A DNA stretch of 64,000 nt from Steinernema hermaphroditum. Lineage: Eukaryota > Nematoda > Chromadorea > Rhabditida > Steinernematidae. The first letter of the stretch is position 1. Every line of letters starts with the position of its first letter. Position numbers and translations under genes: made by a program. Location of the stretch: positions 2,380,769 through 2,444,768 of the forward strand of contig CM059624.1 of the NCBI GenBank assembly GCA_030435675.1, given 5' to 3'. This document shows, one piece after another, positions 12,556-23,026 of the stretch. The notes beneath the pieces were generated by a model, which worked only from the letters and a program-made list of their open reading frames with translations, was not told where the DNA came from and did no database searches.

Positions 12556-12627
12556 TGGAGGTACGGGGGTTTGAACCCCGGACTTCCCGCATGCGAAGCG
12601 GGCGCTCTACCACTGAGCTATACCCCC
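12556..12627 (-). tRNA. tRNA-Ala (CGC)
   Basis: The acceptor GGGGGTA/TACCTCC and D-arm match the AGC isoacceptors in this window, but the anticodon loop TTCGCAT reads CGC. The anticodon stem is CCCGC/GCGGG and the T-arm is GGGTTCAAACC. The minus-strand gene is followed by an AAAATTTTG context. It decodes GCG alanine codons. Confidence 0.95.
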
Positions 12628-13384
12628 ACAGTTGGAGCGATCACACGAGTTAGTGTTACATCGACTCAGCTCCAGAAAGTGCAAATGCCACTGAAAGAAA
12701 AAAGAAAGGAAAAGAAAAACTTTTTTAATGACAATCGTATGCTATAAATTTACAACAAAAGAACGAGCACTGGCTGGCACACGTTGCGAAACTCGCTGAA
12801 TCAGATCCTCGTCCAAAGTACCTCTACTTCCAGCTGTTTCAAACTCGTCTCCTCCATCACCTTCGTGTCCATCGGCCCACATCTGTGCCCTCGTGACTCA
12901 GCGCCCCCTTCCACCACCCTCGTCCACCTCTCCTCTTCACTTCGCCCCCTTTCCATCGTCCAAAAACACATTTCGCCACTCGCCACAGGGCATTTTCCAC
13001 AACTGTCGACGGGGCGGTCGCCGCTCAGTGTAAAGGCGACGGAAAGCGCCGGATCTGCGCAGATCGGCGATGTTTTCCTCTTCGCGGCGGCCCGTTCAAC
13101 GGCCGCGATCCTTCCACACCGGCTCGCCTACGCGCCTCTCACTCGCCGCGATCCAGTCGTCGCCTCAAATCCAGCTAGTAGCAGCACGGCCGACCTATCG
13201 AAGTGGCGCTCTGACTGGATTTCCTCTCCCTGCGAGAGGGAAGCTGCCGCCTGCGCTCGCGTCTATAATCGCGTTAAGCATACAGTTGCCTCGAGATCTT
13301 CCGGGAACCGTTGAATTTTGCCATTATCTTTATGTTCCCTTTCGTTTTCAGGCCCTCTTTTCGATCTCAACACTTTCAACAGAC

Positions 13385-14942
13385 ATGGTAAGTCTTACTG
13401 TAATTGGCAGCGTTGATCGGAACTTTTCAATCATTTAAAAGCTACAAGCTAACCTAAGTTAATACCTACTAGTTCGTCCTTCAGGGCAAAGAAGTATCGG
13501 AAGGCTAACAGTGTGAAATGTCATTACTAAAAACACAACTATATGATAGGTATGATAGGTAGGAAAAAACAGGAATTGAGTAGCTCGTTGAACATCGGAA
13601 TGCCTCCAGGAAATTGAGCTGTAACGAGAGTCAAAATATGGTCATTTTAAAGGAATTGATCCAAACCATTCATATGTAAGGGAGTCCAATTTTTGTACAC
13701 ATGTTCCCGGGAAGTTATGGTAAGGTATACATCATTCAATCTGAAAACTTGAGTCCGAGTCCGACCCTCGAGGTGAAGGACTCGCGGACTCCAAGGCGAG
13801 GGCTCGGACTCGGCCACAGACTTCAAGTTTAAATGGAATGACGGTTTGCGGAATTAAGGCTACACATAGGCGTGAACTTTCCTACTGGGATAAAAATTCA
13901 AACATTCGGGTAAAGATGGCAGAATCCGGCCTTTTTTTGTATTGACCCCTGGACTTGATTTAGACTCGGGTTTTTCATCACTGAATGGACGCGGATATAG
14001 GAGAGGCGAAGTAATGATTCCGGGAGGGATGAAGACGCTGCAGCTCATCGACTAGAATCGGTCCCATCTTCGAGTGGGCTGAAACGTCGATGTGTCAATG
14101 CATCTTCGGCGGTTTTCGGGAGAGCGACGGGCTATAAGAAATTCATAATGTACAGTTTGTTCGGCATGAAGAAATACCTTTAAAATGACTAAGCACTTCC
14201 TGAAAGCGGCGCTTCGATCTTAATAACAAACCACACTTGTTTTGATCAAAAAATCGCGAGAAAACCTGCATTCACGATAGCGTGGAATCACTAAAAGAAA
14301 ATTGTAATAGTATTTTTCCGGAAAACCTCAGTAGCTCAATTAACTTATCACTGTGGAGACTAAACAATTGTATATTCATGTGCTTGTTCTAGGCCTCCGG
14401 AGTGAAAGTCGACGCCTCGTGCAAAACCGCCTACGACGCGCTGCACAACAAGCACATGCACTCCTACATCATCTTCCGCATCTCCGACGACGACACCACC
14501 ATCATCGTCGAGAAGATGGGCGAGAAGGGCGCCCCCTACTCGGAGTTTGTTGAGGTACGCTTTCACTACAAAACGAGCCGTAGACAAAGTGCATTCTTAG
14601 GAGATCCGCAAGACTGTTGGCGACGGAAAGGAGTGCCGCTACGCCGCTGTTGACGTCGAAATCCAGGTTCAGCGCCAGGGAACCGACTCCGGGTCGAAGT
14701 TGTCCAAGGTCGTCTTCATCCAATAGTAAGCGCTTGGAGGGAAGAGGCTTTGAACTAGCATCATCCATTCTAGCTGCCCTGACGAGGCCCCCGTCCGCCG
14801 ACGCATGCTCTACGCTTCCTCGGTGCGCGCCCTGAAGGCCACCCTTGGCCTCGAGTCCCTCATGCAGGTGCAGGCGTCCGATCTGTCCGACCTCGACGAG
14901 AAGAGCATCAAGCACGAGCTCATGAGCCACCAGCGTACCTAA
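13385..14942 (+). CDS. unc-60: ADF/cofilin, muscle-type (UNC-60B orthologue)
   Basis: Actin-depolymerising factor that binds and severs actin filaments. The model is join(13385..13387, 14393..14554, 14601..14725, 14774..14942), giving 152 aa, the usual length for UNC-60B. Exon 1 is only the ATG codon (AGACATG|GTAAGT), the same odd arrangement as in C. elegans unc-60, where the shared ATG exon serves two isoforms. The protein starts ASGVKVDASCKTAYD, then has HSYIIFRI, GKECRYAAVDV and the actin-binding long helix with VRRRMLYASS, and ends SHQRT. An acceptor-like TTTTCAG 34 bp before the ATG suggests a 5' UTR splice. Exons of the unc-60A isoform, which in C. elegans lie between the ATG exon and the B exons, are not visible in the 1-kb first intron. 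Confidence 0.95.
13749..13822. repeat. hairpin inside the unc-60 first intron
   Basis: GTCCGAGTCCGACCCTCG and GCGAGGGCTCGGACTCGG form a GC-rich inverted repeat around a ~28-base loop, flanked by CTTGA/TTCAAG. GAGTCCGAGTC-like motifs recur at about 5613, 18018 and 58090, so this is probably a small dispersed repeat family. Confidence 0.5.
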
Positions 14943-16017
14943 GAAGTCACCTCGTGGAGATCGGAATTCGGCGTGTGAATTACTATATCATATTTATGTT
15001 CAGTCGCCTACCGTAATCCCCAGGCGATCCGTTTATAATGTGTCTGAACGTTGATGTTTTGAATCAGTAAAGCTCAAGTTTTTCAATTTGTAGAAAGAAT
15101 TTCTAATTTCTACCCGTTCGTTCTCTCAGAAATGCATTAAATGAGCGGTCGTTCTTAGTTGTCATTGGTGAACTGATCGCGCCCAGAATGATTCGAACAC
15201 CAGGGATCCGCAGTTCCAACGTCTGGTCAAGAAGACCATCACATCTGCCTGACTCTAGAGCGCCGTCACCTCAAGAGGAAGCTCGTTGAAACTCCGATGT
15301 CCACTCCAGAGGTGGGCACGAACGGAGCCGATCTGTGAGCCGACTGACGGCTGACGAATCGGCTTGACAATGAATTCAGAACTCCATAACTCGTAATTTA
15401 GTTCGTCGGAAGAACTAGGATATCAGCGAAGCTGTCAAGACTACAGGGCTTGCCCATCGGACTCGCTTTAAATCAATAAGCATGTCGTTGGTACAATGAA
15501 TGCCTCAAGAAGGCTTTGAACACCAGGGATCCGACGTTGTCCAAGACAATTCGGGCCTTAAAGCTTAGCGAATCAAAATCAAACGGCAAGTAAGCCGTTC
15601 TTCTTCTACCAATTCTACCAAAAGATACTCTGAAGAGTCAAAAAAGGGTAATGTTATCAAATTTCATCATTTGTAGGTGGAATCGTTGGCATGATCCTTC
15701 GATGTCCTCACAAACTGATAGGACTGTTGCTACATTCTACTCGGATGTCGCCTGCCCCACCGACGATGTAGATCTTTGTAACCTTCGAAGAAAGACCATA
15801 ATAAACCAAACGGAAAAGGTGATCTCCAAAGGACTACTGAACGGCTAGTACAGTTTAGGACGGCACCTTCATTCAATTGTCATCAATTTGTAACCACGCG
15901 TTCCCTACACGCAGTACATAAATGAATCTTAGGTCAGATAAACACTATCATCAGCGTTGTTGCTCCGTACACGTAACTCTGATCTGCACGTCAAGCTCTC
16001 ACATTTTTTGCTACATA
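14943..16017. other. intergenic after unc-60
   Basis: Contains the unc-60 3' UTR (a CAGTAAAG sequence near 15066 may act as the poly(A) signal) and then no recognisable gene. A 16-base string GAACACCAGGGATCCG occurs exactly twice, at 15195 and 15518, which suggests a decayed duplication. Confidence 0.5.
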
Positions 16018-17518
16018 ATGGAAAACATTTATCCTTTCTCCTCAACTCGTATATTTTATGGATCAGTCTACATAGCTCTCGCGGCTACTGCCTTGCCGTT
16101 ATATTTAATCATCATAATTGTTAGTTACCGTGAAACATCCGAATTATGGATAGCGATGACGATTTTAGATTTACATGCGGCACAAGATGTTTCAAAAGCT
16201 TCCGTGCTACTGGATCATGAGTGCCATGGGAATATTCGATCTGTTGTACCTAAGTAGCGAGGTGGCTTTGGGTGTACGCTTGCTGACGAACGAGGAATAC
16301 TGTTATTGGATTGAAGAGGTTTGACCAATAGGGATAGATACGCATTGAAAAATGGCTAACAAGGGTTATCGATGGCCCTGTGGATTTGCTCTTTGCTGTC
16401 AAAAGCTCGATGCGGGTTCGATCCACCGTACCTTAGTGGGTGGGATGAGCCATGGGCCAGCCACAGGTAGCGGTATGGACCGGGCATAGAATAAGGCATT
16501 AACAGGGGAAAGAACTGGACGTAGGATGAGCTATGTGGATGTGGCATGGGTCAGAGATGAGATGAGGCTTTGCATGGGGCAAGGATCCGAAAAATGATGA
16601 GGAATTTGACCAAACTCATGACTCACTTTCATTTGGGTGTTACCGCTGGAACAGGGATCACTCCAAGGATCATTCAAGCTTATCCACCGTGAAAGTTTTG
16701 GGGCTACACACAACGAATCCAAGCTGCATAGAATTTCCAAAGTTCTTATTCACTAATAATCGATATAATTGCCTAGTGTTTCAGGTTTTCATGTGCCTAA
16801 TGTACTCCACCTATAGTGGATCGGTTATCATGATCTGCTTGCTCGCCACAAACAGGCTCTTCGTTCTTGTTTTGCCCGTCCTTCCAAGCATCTTCTACAA
16901 GGTAAGTGTATCTAGTTTGATATCCAGTCGACGCAATGATACTCAGGTTTGTATCTTGATAATTTGCGCTTATGTCGCGGCAATATTCGGTATATGTGTG
17001 TCAAACAAAATGAAGATCTATTATGAGCCTTTGTTCTTAACGCCTGGGGCTGAGTCGGATAGAGAGTGGGCCGCCTATGTGCTCTCCGTGGATAGTTTTG
17101 TTGGATTTATATCCTTTGGATCTACTCTGGTTATGTATGTTGTTATCACAGTGTACCTGGTCGTCAAACGCTTCCAATCAAATCAACAGAATTTCGTGAA
17201 AGACTTGAAAGTTCTGTGGCAAGGAGTGCTGATATTTTTAGTTGGACTCTTCATTCTTCTAAATCGCAACTTTGCTACGCGGTTTATCGATGTGACCTAT
17301 TGGTACACGGCGTCGCTGAATGTCTTCTGCATCTTCTACTGTGGTCTTTTCAATCCCATGCTCTATCTCGGCACGAACAGGTTGGCGGAATGTCGGTCAA
17401 CAATGTATATTTGTGCAGGGAATTGAGGCGCGTAGTGCGAAGCGTTCTGTTTTTGAAGAAGAGCAGTACATCCACTGTCGAAGTCATCCGAATCAAGGAC
17501 GTGGAAAGCGAACTTTGA
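16018..17518 (+). CDS. nematode 7TM serpentine chemoreceptor (srt-like)
   Basis: The model is join(16018..16119, 16169..16318, 16785..16901, 16947..17380, 17419..17518), 300 aa, with all junctions in frame. Exon 1 starts MENIYPFSSTRIFYG and carries TM1. Exon 2 has MRHKMFQKLPCYWIMSA followed by TM2. Exon 3 contains TM3 with ICLLATNRLFVLVLP, an NR pair in the DRY position. Exon 4 encodes TM4-7, ending FNPMLYLGTNR, and exon 5 encodes a basic cytoplasmic tail (RRVVRSVLFLKK). The layout and the CYWIM...GIFDLLYL block resemble the Srt class. It is not closely related to the pair at 2.9-8.5 kb. A chemosensory role is inferred from family only. Confidence 0.8.
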
Positions 17519-18383
17519 AGGAATTCGAAAAGATGATAACATCGGCAACCGCTCACTTCGGTTGGTCAGATGGCAAACCCTGTGGCATGTCTGACACCAG
17601 GAATCTCGATGTGTAAGCTGTCATCTGTCATGTAAGCTGTGTAACTATAATACGCGAAGACGCAACTCCCGGACCACGGACTCATCTTTCCGAAGCAAAC
17701 GAGCATTCCGAAGCCGCCTCTGTGCCTCTAGCGCTGCCAGACGTCCTCTGTATGTCTATTTTCGGTGTCGCGCAAGGCATAATGCCTTTGATTCACGAAA
17801 TAAAGTCGTGAAGTCGACCGGTAGTTCAGGATGACCTAAATTATAGTGATATTTCGAAGGAATCCTTCTAGAAACTGGTTCAGTTCGAACTGGGAAACGA
17901 GCTTGAGAACATCTATATTTCATCGGGAAAACTATACAGTCCAAAGTGGTCATGTCAGGAAGAAATTTCTACTGCCCTTTATAGGCCAATCCCAGTAATG
18001 CCAAGTCCCAAATCTAAACGAATCCGAGTCCGGACTCGTTGACATCTCTGGCTAAGCGTGCGTTCATATGACTCTTCTCAGCCCGTCAAGGATCGTCTCG
18101 AACAGGACCCTTTTGACAAGCGAGTTCTCACGCCTGGTTCCTCATCAACATAGAAGCATTTATTGAAATGAAGGGAATGAAATCGTGTTTGCTGTAAGTA
18201 TCAAAGTCATTGTCAAGACATCACATGTGAGCACTCCTCATTTCGCGTCTGGCATGGTAACTTCCAACTAAACAACACGATCACTACAGCACCCAAACCT
18301 AAAAAACCTACTTTACAGTCCTTGTTAATTTTGACTGCCGATCCTGCAACTACTGGATAGGTCATACAAACTCTACTAATCTC
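17519..18383. other. intergenic between convergent genes
   Basis: 3' flanks of the plus-strand receptor and the minus-strand two-repeat gene. A perfect 14-bp palindrome CGAGTCCGGACTCG lies near 18019. No exon is seen. Confidence 0.5.
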
Positions 18384-19237
18384 TTAAAACCAATGCTCGT
18401 ATTCAGCTACCTTCATAACTAACTTACCATATGGTTTCTTGATGGTTAAACGGAGAAGTGACGCACTCGTTGGATGAGCAAATGGAAGGAAGCCCCCAGC
18501 GATGAGTAGCCCGCTACCGAGGCGCGGAGCCAGGTATTGGGTGACCTTGAAAGTTTCGTAGCTTTGTGCGTCGTGTCGAACCCAGAAGGAATCTTGGTTG
18601 TAGACGTCGTAGTCGACATTCACCCAAAGTTCGTTTTCAGATTCGTTCAGAACGCCAATGGTGGAAACGTTGCTGAAGTATCCTTGTGCCACCTCTGTAC
18701 ATTTATATATTATCGATAAGAGAGGGGAATATTCCTTACCAACTGGAATATTGTCAAAAGCTTTTTCGATCGGAGCATCTGCTGACTCCGTGTAAAGTTC
18801 CATTTTCGCCATTTTTCGATTCTAATCGTTCACTTGTACCGTATCCGTTTTTTCACTTACCGCGCTCTTATAAGCTTCCTTGACCCTGATGTTGTAGCCG
18901 GCGACCAGAGGGAAATCCGAACAAACGAAATCTGGACCCAAATCGAATCGGATACTGACGAAGAGAATTTCGGAGAATTGGCCATAGGCCAACTGCAGTT
19001 CGCCACCAGCCGGGATACTTGTCATACGTTCGCGTTCGCTCAGATGAGATAATGCTTGAACACTGATAGCCCTTTCATGTCAGAACCGAACGCACCTAGG
19101 TTCTTTACGGAAGGCACCTGGCTGTAGCCGTCGACAGCAAAAAGTTTGGCGACGTCGTGGTCGACTCGCACGTAGAGCTCCTCATTGGTGTCATTTCTCA
19201 CGATGAACACCTTCGTTAGAGGGATGAGCGGTCTCAT
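18384..19237 (-). pseudogene. two-repeat nematode protein gene with a frameshift
   Basis: Unrecognised family. The exon model is complement(join(18384..18694, 18740..18821, 18861..19237)). The first exon follows an ATTTGCAG acceptor-like site before the ATG. It reads MRPLIPLTKVFIVRND to VFKHYLI and then hits a stop near 19040. Allowing for two extra bases (TG) at this point, it continues in another frame as SERERMTSIPAGGELQL to the donor. With that correction the total is 255 aa and all later junctions are in phase. The protein has two similar halves: NEELYVRVDHDV...VFKHYL in the first and NELWVNVDYDV...TFKVTQYL in the second. The frame break may be a real mutation, an assembly error or a very unusual splice; otherwise the gene looks intact. 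Confidence 0.55.
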
Positions 19238-19780
19238 TTTTCTGCAAATGATACACAGAGGTATTGAAAAGAGGGCCACAAAACAAGAATGTATATGGTG
19301 GAAATGTCCAAAATGTTTATGAACTGGTATTTAAGGGTCCTATCGTTGACCTTACAGTCCAAGCAGATTTGTGCAGATTAGCGCAATATGTCATTTTCTA
19401 ATCTTCAATGATTCATCAATAAACGAAAATATTTGCTCAATATGTAGTCGTCGAATGTTACCTCTCCAGGGAGTCGAGGCGTTGTGTCTCCGACAGACCT
19501 TCACAAAACGCCCGCGCAGAAATTCATGAGGATATTCGCTTGAGGACTACGATAGGATAAGCTTCCGGAACAAAATTAGGACAAAAAAACCTAAATGGAA
19601 ATTTCGTGGCTATTCTGTACTTTGACCTTCATAGAATTGCTAGCATTGTGGCGTGGTGCCAGCAGGGGTATGGACGAATAATGTGGATAGGGGTGTACAC
19701 GGTTCCGGTGGCGATTTTTTTTCGTTCCGATGCACAGAACTTATCGAAACGCCTACGGGACTGACTCCCGTTATGGAAGT

Positions 19781-19853
19781 TCAACCGACGAGAATCGAAC
19801 CAGTGAACCTGTGTCTCGCAGACCAACAGCCTACCGACTGTGCCAATAGAGCC
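19781..19853 (-). repeat. tRNA-derived sequence with A and B boxes
   Basis: On the minus strand it has a strong A box (TGGCACAGTCGGTAGG) and B box (GGTTCGATTCT) spaced as in a tRNA. The anticodon stem has only weak pairing and the 5' acceptor GGCTCTA has no complement at the 3' end. It is therefore a tRNA pseudogene or the head of a SINE, not a working tRNA. Confidence 0.55.
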
Positions 19854-20296
19854 TGAGCGTACGCTGCAGCTGTGATATGCATGTGCCCACAACACAAGAA
19901 CTCTTTATCAATTTTGTAGGGCCAGCATTTGTAATTCATGATATCAAAGTCATCCGTGACCATAGCGTGTTGTCGACATCCATTTCATAGCTATCGACCA
20001 ATGAGTTTCCTATTTTGCTAAATATTATCCCGTGACAGCAACAGAAGGGGCCACGAAGCTTCATATAGAGTTCAGGAAGAAAAGTAGAATATGCCTTAAT
20101 TTTGTGGCTATTCTGCACTCTTGTCTTCAAGAATTGCTAGCATCAATCGACAATCGACGAAAACAGAGCTCTTTACGAATTTTGTAGGACCAAGGTTTGT
20201 AATTCACGATGTCAATAAATCCAAAGTCATCCGTAACCATAAACTAGTTGATTTGTCGATTATCTCTTTTCTCGGATTACCGTCAACAGTGGTCTG

Positions 20297-20302
20297 TATA
20301 AA
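20297..20302 (+). promoter_or_regulatory. TATA box of small secreted peptide gene
   Basis: TATAAA lies 52 bp before the ATG at 20349, and a TTTCAG lies directly before the start codon. The spacing suits a short 5' UTR. Confidence 0.4.
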
Positions 20303-20348
20303 ATCAACGCAAATGATTGCAGGGCTCTCTATCTGAACAGTTTCAGCT

Positions 20349-20540
20349 ATGAAATCGTTGACCTTCCTCTTCGTTTTGGTGCTCGTTGTGGCCCTTTTCG
20401 AGGTCGACCCGATGAGATTTGCTACAGTGTCACGGAAGGCTCGGTCCAATCTACTCTGGAAGATGTACAGAAGGCCAAGTACCTTCGGTGTCGCTCTGTC
20501 AACATTAATCAGCGGAACGATGCAATCAGGTTGTACTTAG
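20349..20540 (+). CDS. small secreted peptide precursor candidate
   Basis: A 63-aa open frame begins with a strong signal-peptide pattern: K in position 2, then a run LTFLFVLVLVVALF. It continues with a basic, mostly unstructured tail that contains RKAR and a RR dibasic pair, possible prohormone-convertase sites. It lies downstream of a TATA box and a TTTCAG just before the ATG. I do not recognise a family, and the frame could end in a spliced donor rather than at the TAG. A neuropeptide-like or effector-like secreted product is possible, but only the signal sequence is visible evidence. Confidence 0.45.
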   Translation: MKSLTFLFVLVLVVALFEVDPMRFATVSRKARSNLLWKMYRRPSTFGVALSTLISGTMQSGCT

Positions 20541-20862
20541 GCTCTAATCTAGGGTGTTGTTGATTGATCGACTACATTTCACCAACACGCAATAGTGTTT
20601 TCCAGCTCATGAATATTGAAAATTGATTAATTCAAACGATTGGATGTGAAGAATTTGCGGAGACTCAATTTTGTGGTTCTGCTTTTGGGAACCTACGCTT
20701 TGGCATAAAATATAAAGCATGTGGCCAATAATGTACCTACAGCACAGGGAATTTGTGCGCAGTACATGTGAAATTCCAATTGTTCATAATATTTACAATG
20801 GAAAGCGGTGGTCAACAGGCATGAAACTTCCGGTAGCTCGATTTGCTGAAGGCAAAAGATTC

Positions 20863-20934
20863 GGGCTGAGCCGGGGATTGATCCCGGGACCTCTCGCACC
20901 CTAAGCGAGAATCATACCACTAGACCACTCAGCC
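20863..20934 (-). tRNA. tRNA-Pro (AGG)
   Basis: Same sequence as the tRNA-Pro genes at 4.9-5.1 kb: AGG anticodon, GGCTGAG acceptor. It is the left arm of a second opposed pair. Confidence 0.95.
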
Positions 20935-21039
20935 GTGGTAGTCTTCCTTTCTCGATGACCTTCTCCTCCAGGGGTATCGATGACCTAATTATTTGAAACT
21001 CTCGACGGACTTCCCCTTCTAGCGGTGCGCAGATCTCAC

Positions 21040-21111
21040 GGCTGAGTGGTCTAGTGGTATGATTCTCGCTTAGGGTGCGAGAGGTCCCGGGATCAATCCC
21101 CGGCTCAGCCC
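21040..21111 (+). tRNA. tRNA-Pro (AGG), opposed partner
   Basis: Right arm of the second opposed tRNA-Pro pair, 105 bp from its partner. It is followed by GAATCTTTTTG, a pol III terminator. The spacer between the two genes is the reverse complement of the spacer in the first pair. Confidence 0.95.
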
Positions 21112-21811
21112 GAATCTTTTTGCTTCTTATCATCCTATCGAAATGCATAACTCACCGATTTCATAAATTAGTTCCTCTGTGAGCTGTCTGAAACATCCCT
21201 TCAGCCCAATCTCAAAGCTCTGATCAATACTTTTTCGACCGCTCCTCGAATAATCAAATGCGACCGCCCTCTTGTCTAACCAAGACACTAACCGGGTCGG
21301 TCGTTTGATGCTCCTGTGGTTAGGGTTGCAAGCCGAACCGAGTCAAAAGAAACTGCAGAAAAGTGGACTGCAAACACAACTGCTTCACAATAAAATCTAG
21401 TAGACTCTATTGGATTATCCAAAGAATGTAAATTTCAAAAAGGAAATATAATCGCCCTCATTAGATTCAAGTTCGATTCAATGGCTCATCCTGCGTGTGG
21501 CCTTCCATCTCTGCTTATAATACGGAAATGAACAGTAAAAGTAAGAACTTCAACGGCAACATATACACCTTATCTTGCCCGCAGTCCAACATTCACACAT
21601 GCTTTTTGCAAATTATGCAAATTCACTTCCAGTTCACTATAATGCACTTCCCGTTCCACATGCAAATACATCATAAATCAAGCTTCCTAACCTATGGGAA
21701 AGTCGCACCCAAGCGTGCACCCATGTACGCAACCATATGACTTAGGTTCTCACAACCGCCATTTTATATTCCCTTTTATATTCCCTTATATTCCACATCC
21801 GCCTTTCCGAA
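21112..21811. other. intergenic, hairpin sequence
   Basis: No gene seen. An imperfect palindrome, ATCAAATGCGACCG ... CGGTCGTTTGAT, spans about 21254-21310 around an inner CTTGTCTAACCAAG stem-loop. It may be a degraded mobile or structured element. Confidence 0.4.
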
Positions 21812-23026
21812 ATGATGTCCGAACTATTAGGTCTGCTCGTGTCCATTCTAAACATTGCTATCTGCCCCTTATTTGGTCCTGTATATCTACTTGTTCTCTG
21901 GGTAAACATCGCTTCTGTTCTCCCAAAAAAAAGATAACATGCTCTAGATTATATTCACAAACTCCGAATTCAAATCAAACTCAGCCTACACTGTCATTCT
22001 TCTTGCTGGAGTTCTGGACCTGATTCACATGGTCACCAGCTTCTTGGCCGGGTTAATCAATTTCTATCCGGCGCTGTTTGGCGGCCTTCTGGGGGAGGTT
22101 AGATGAGTGAATAAGCTGGTGTAGAAGAATGTAAATGTTCAGTTTAAGGTCGGAAGCTGTATGAGAAATGGATATCTGGTGGCTGTGCCGCTGTTGGAGT
22201 TGATCTTAGCCTGTAATAGGCTGGCTGTGATAACAAGAATTCATGGAAGTGATCTTTGGAAAATGGCTTTGAAGGTGAGTTGGTGCTAGACAACAAAGGC
22301 GGACGGACATATTTTTTCTATATTTTATCAACATTAAAAGCAAACGTTATCAACCTCCTGGCTATAACTGGTCTGTGTGACTGGGCTATCTTCAGGTCTT
22401 CATCATCATGGCAGCTCTTTTGCCCATTCCTTTCCTATACCTACTTACTGTAATCGACGAAAATATCGTGTTCTCCTACCACGAGAAGACATATCGCTAC
22501 AAAGGACCGGCTTACTTCGAGAAGCCCTTCATCTTCAGCCGGGTCCTTCTAGTTTCCACAACGCTGGCAACCTATTCTATCACCGTTTTCGTAATTATAG
22601 CTCAGGTACCTGGAATGCACTTTTAAGGAAGCTGAACATATTTTTAGCGCAAACTATATGGCTCAAAGTTCAAGCTGTCGACGAAGGAGTTCCGACTGCT
22701 TCTTCAAGCCCTATTCCAGTCACTTCCCCTTGCCTTTGTGATCCTGTCAGGGGCGTTTCTTTTCCGAGAGATCTGGAAGCATGGGCTTTTCTTTGTCCTT
22801 TGGGCCATCACGGCTATCAGCCTGCCAGCGATACATCTGTTGATCTTGTTGGGATTCAATTCGTGAGTGAACATAGCGGTTGTGTTTAGCGTTGATGTGA
22901 AACTGTTTCAGTATGGTCCGAAACCAGTTGCTTGTGTTCACTGGGTTCAAGAAACATCAGCCTGTCTTCACAGCTGCAGTGAGAAAAGTTTCCGTGGCGA
23001 CTATTTCTGTGCGCTCTTTTGCGTAA
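21812..23026 (+). CDS. nematode 7TM serpentine chemoreceptor
   Basis: The model is join(21812..21901, 21948..22097, 22149..22274, 22396..22605, 22648..22862, 22912..23026), 301 aa, all phases consistent. The protein starts MMSELLGLLVSILNIAICP (TM1). Exon 2 has SNSAYTVILLAGVLDLIH. Exon 3 carries TM3 with LACNRLAVITR, the NR pair in the usual place. Exon 4 covers TM4-5 with an extracellular loop. Exon 5 starts RKLYGSKFKLSTKEFRLL and covers TM6-7, and exon 6 encodes a basic tail ending SVRSFA. The EFRLLLQAL helix is typical of srv/srx-type nematode receptors, but the subfamily is not certain. A second in-frame ATG follows the first directly. Confidence 0.75.

Larger units (their letters stand above)
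19238..20348. other. upstream flank and tRNA-like repeat
   Basis: Promoter side of the minus-strand two-repeat gene. Two related stretches (about 19593-19635 and 20098-20145) share TTTGTGGCTATTCTG...AGAATTGCTAGCAT, which indicates a small duplication that also brackets the tRNA-like sequence at 19781-19853. No further exon is visible. Confidence 0.45.

Noticed and set aside
12784..13314. 176-codon plus-strand frame before unc-60
   Set aside because: Begins at a TTG, has no domain, and lies in the GC-rich promoter side of unc-60.
16356..16430. Possible tRNA with GGGTTCGATCC T-arm
   Set aside because: Only a B-box-like match; no D-arm or acceptor pairing could be built.
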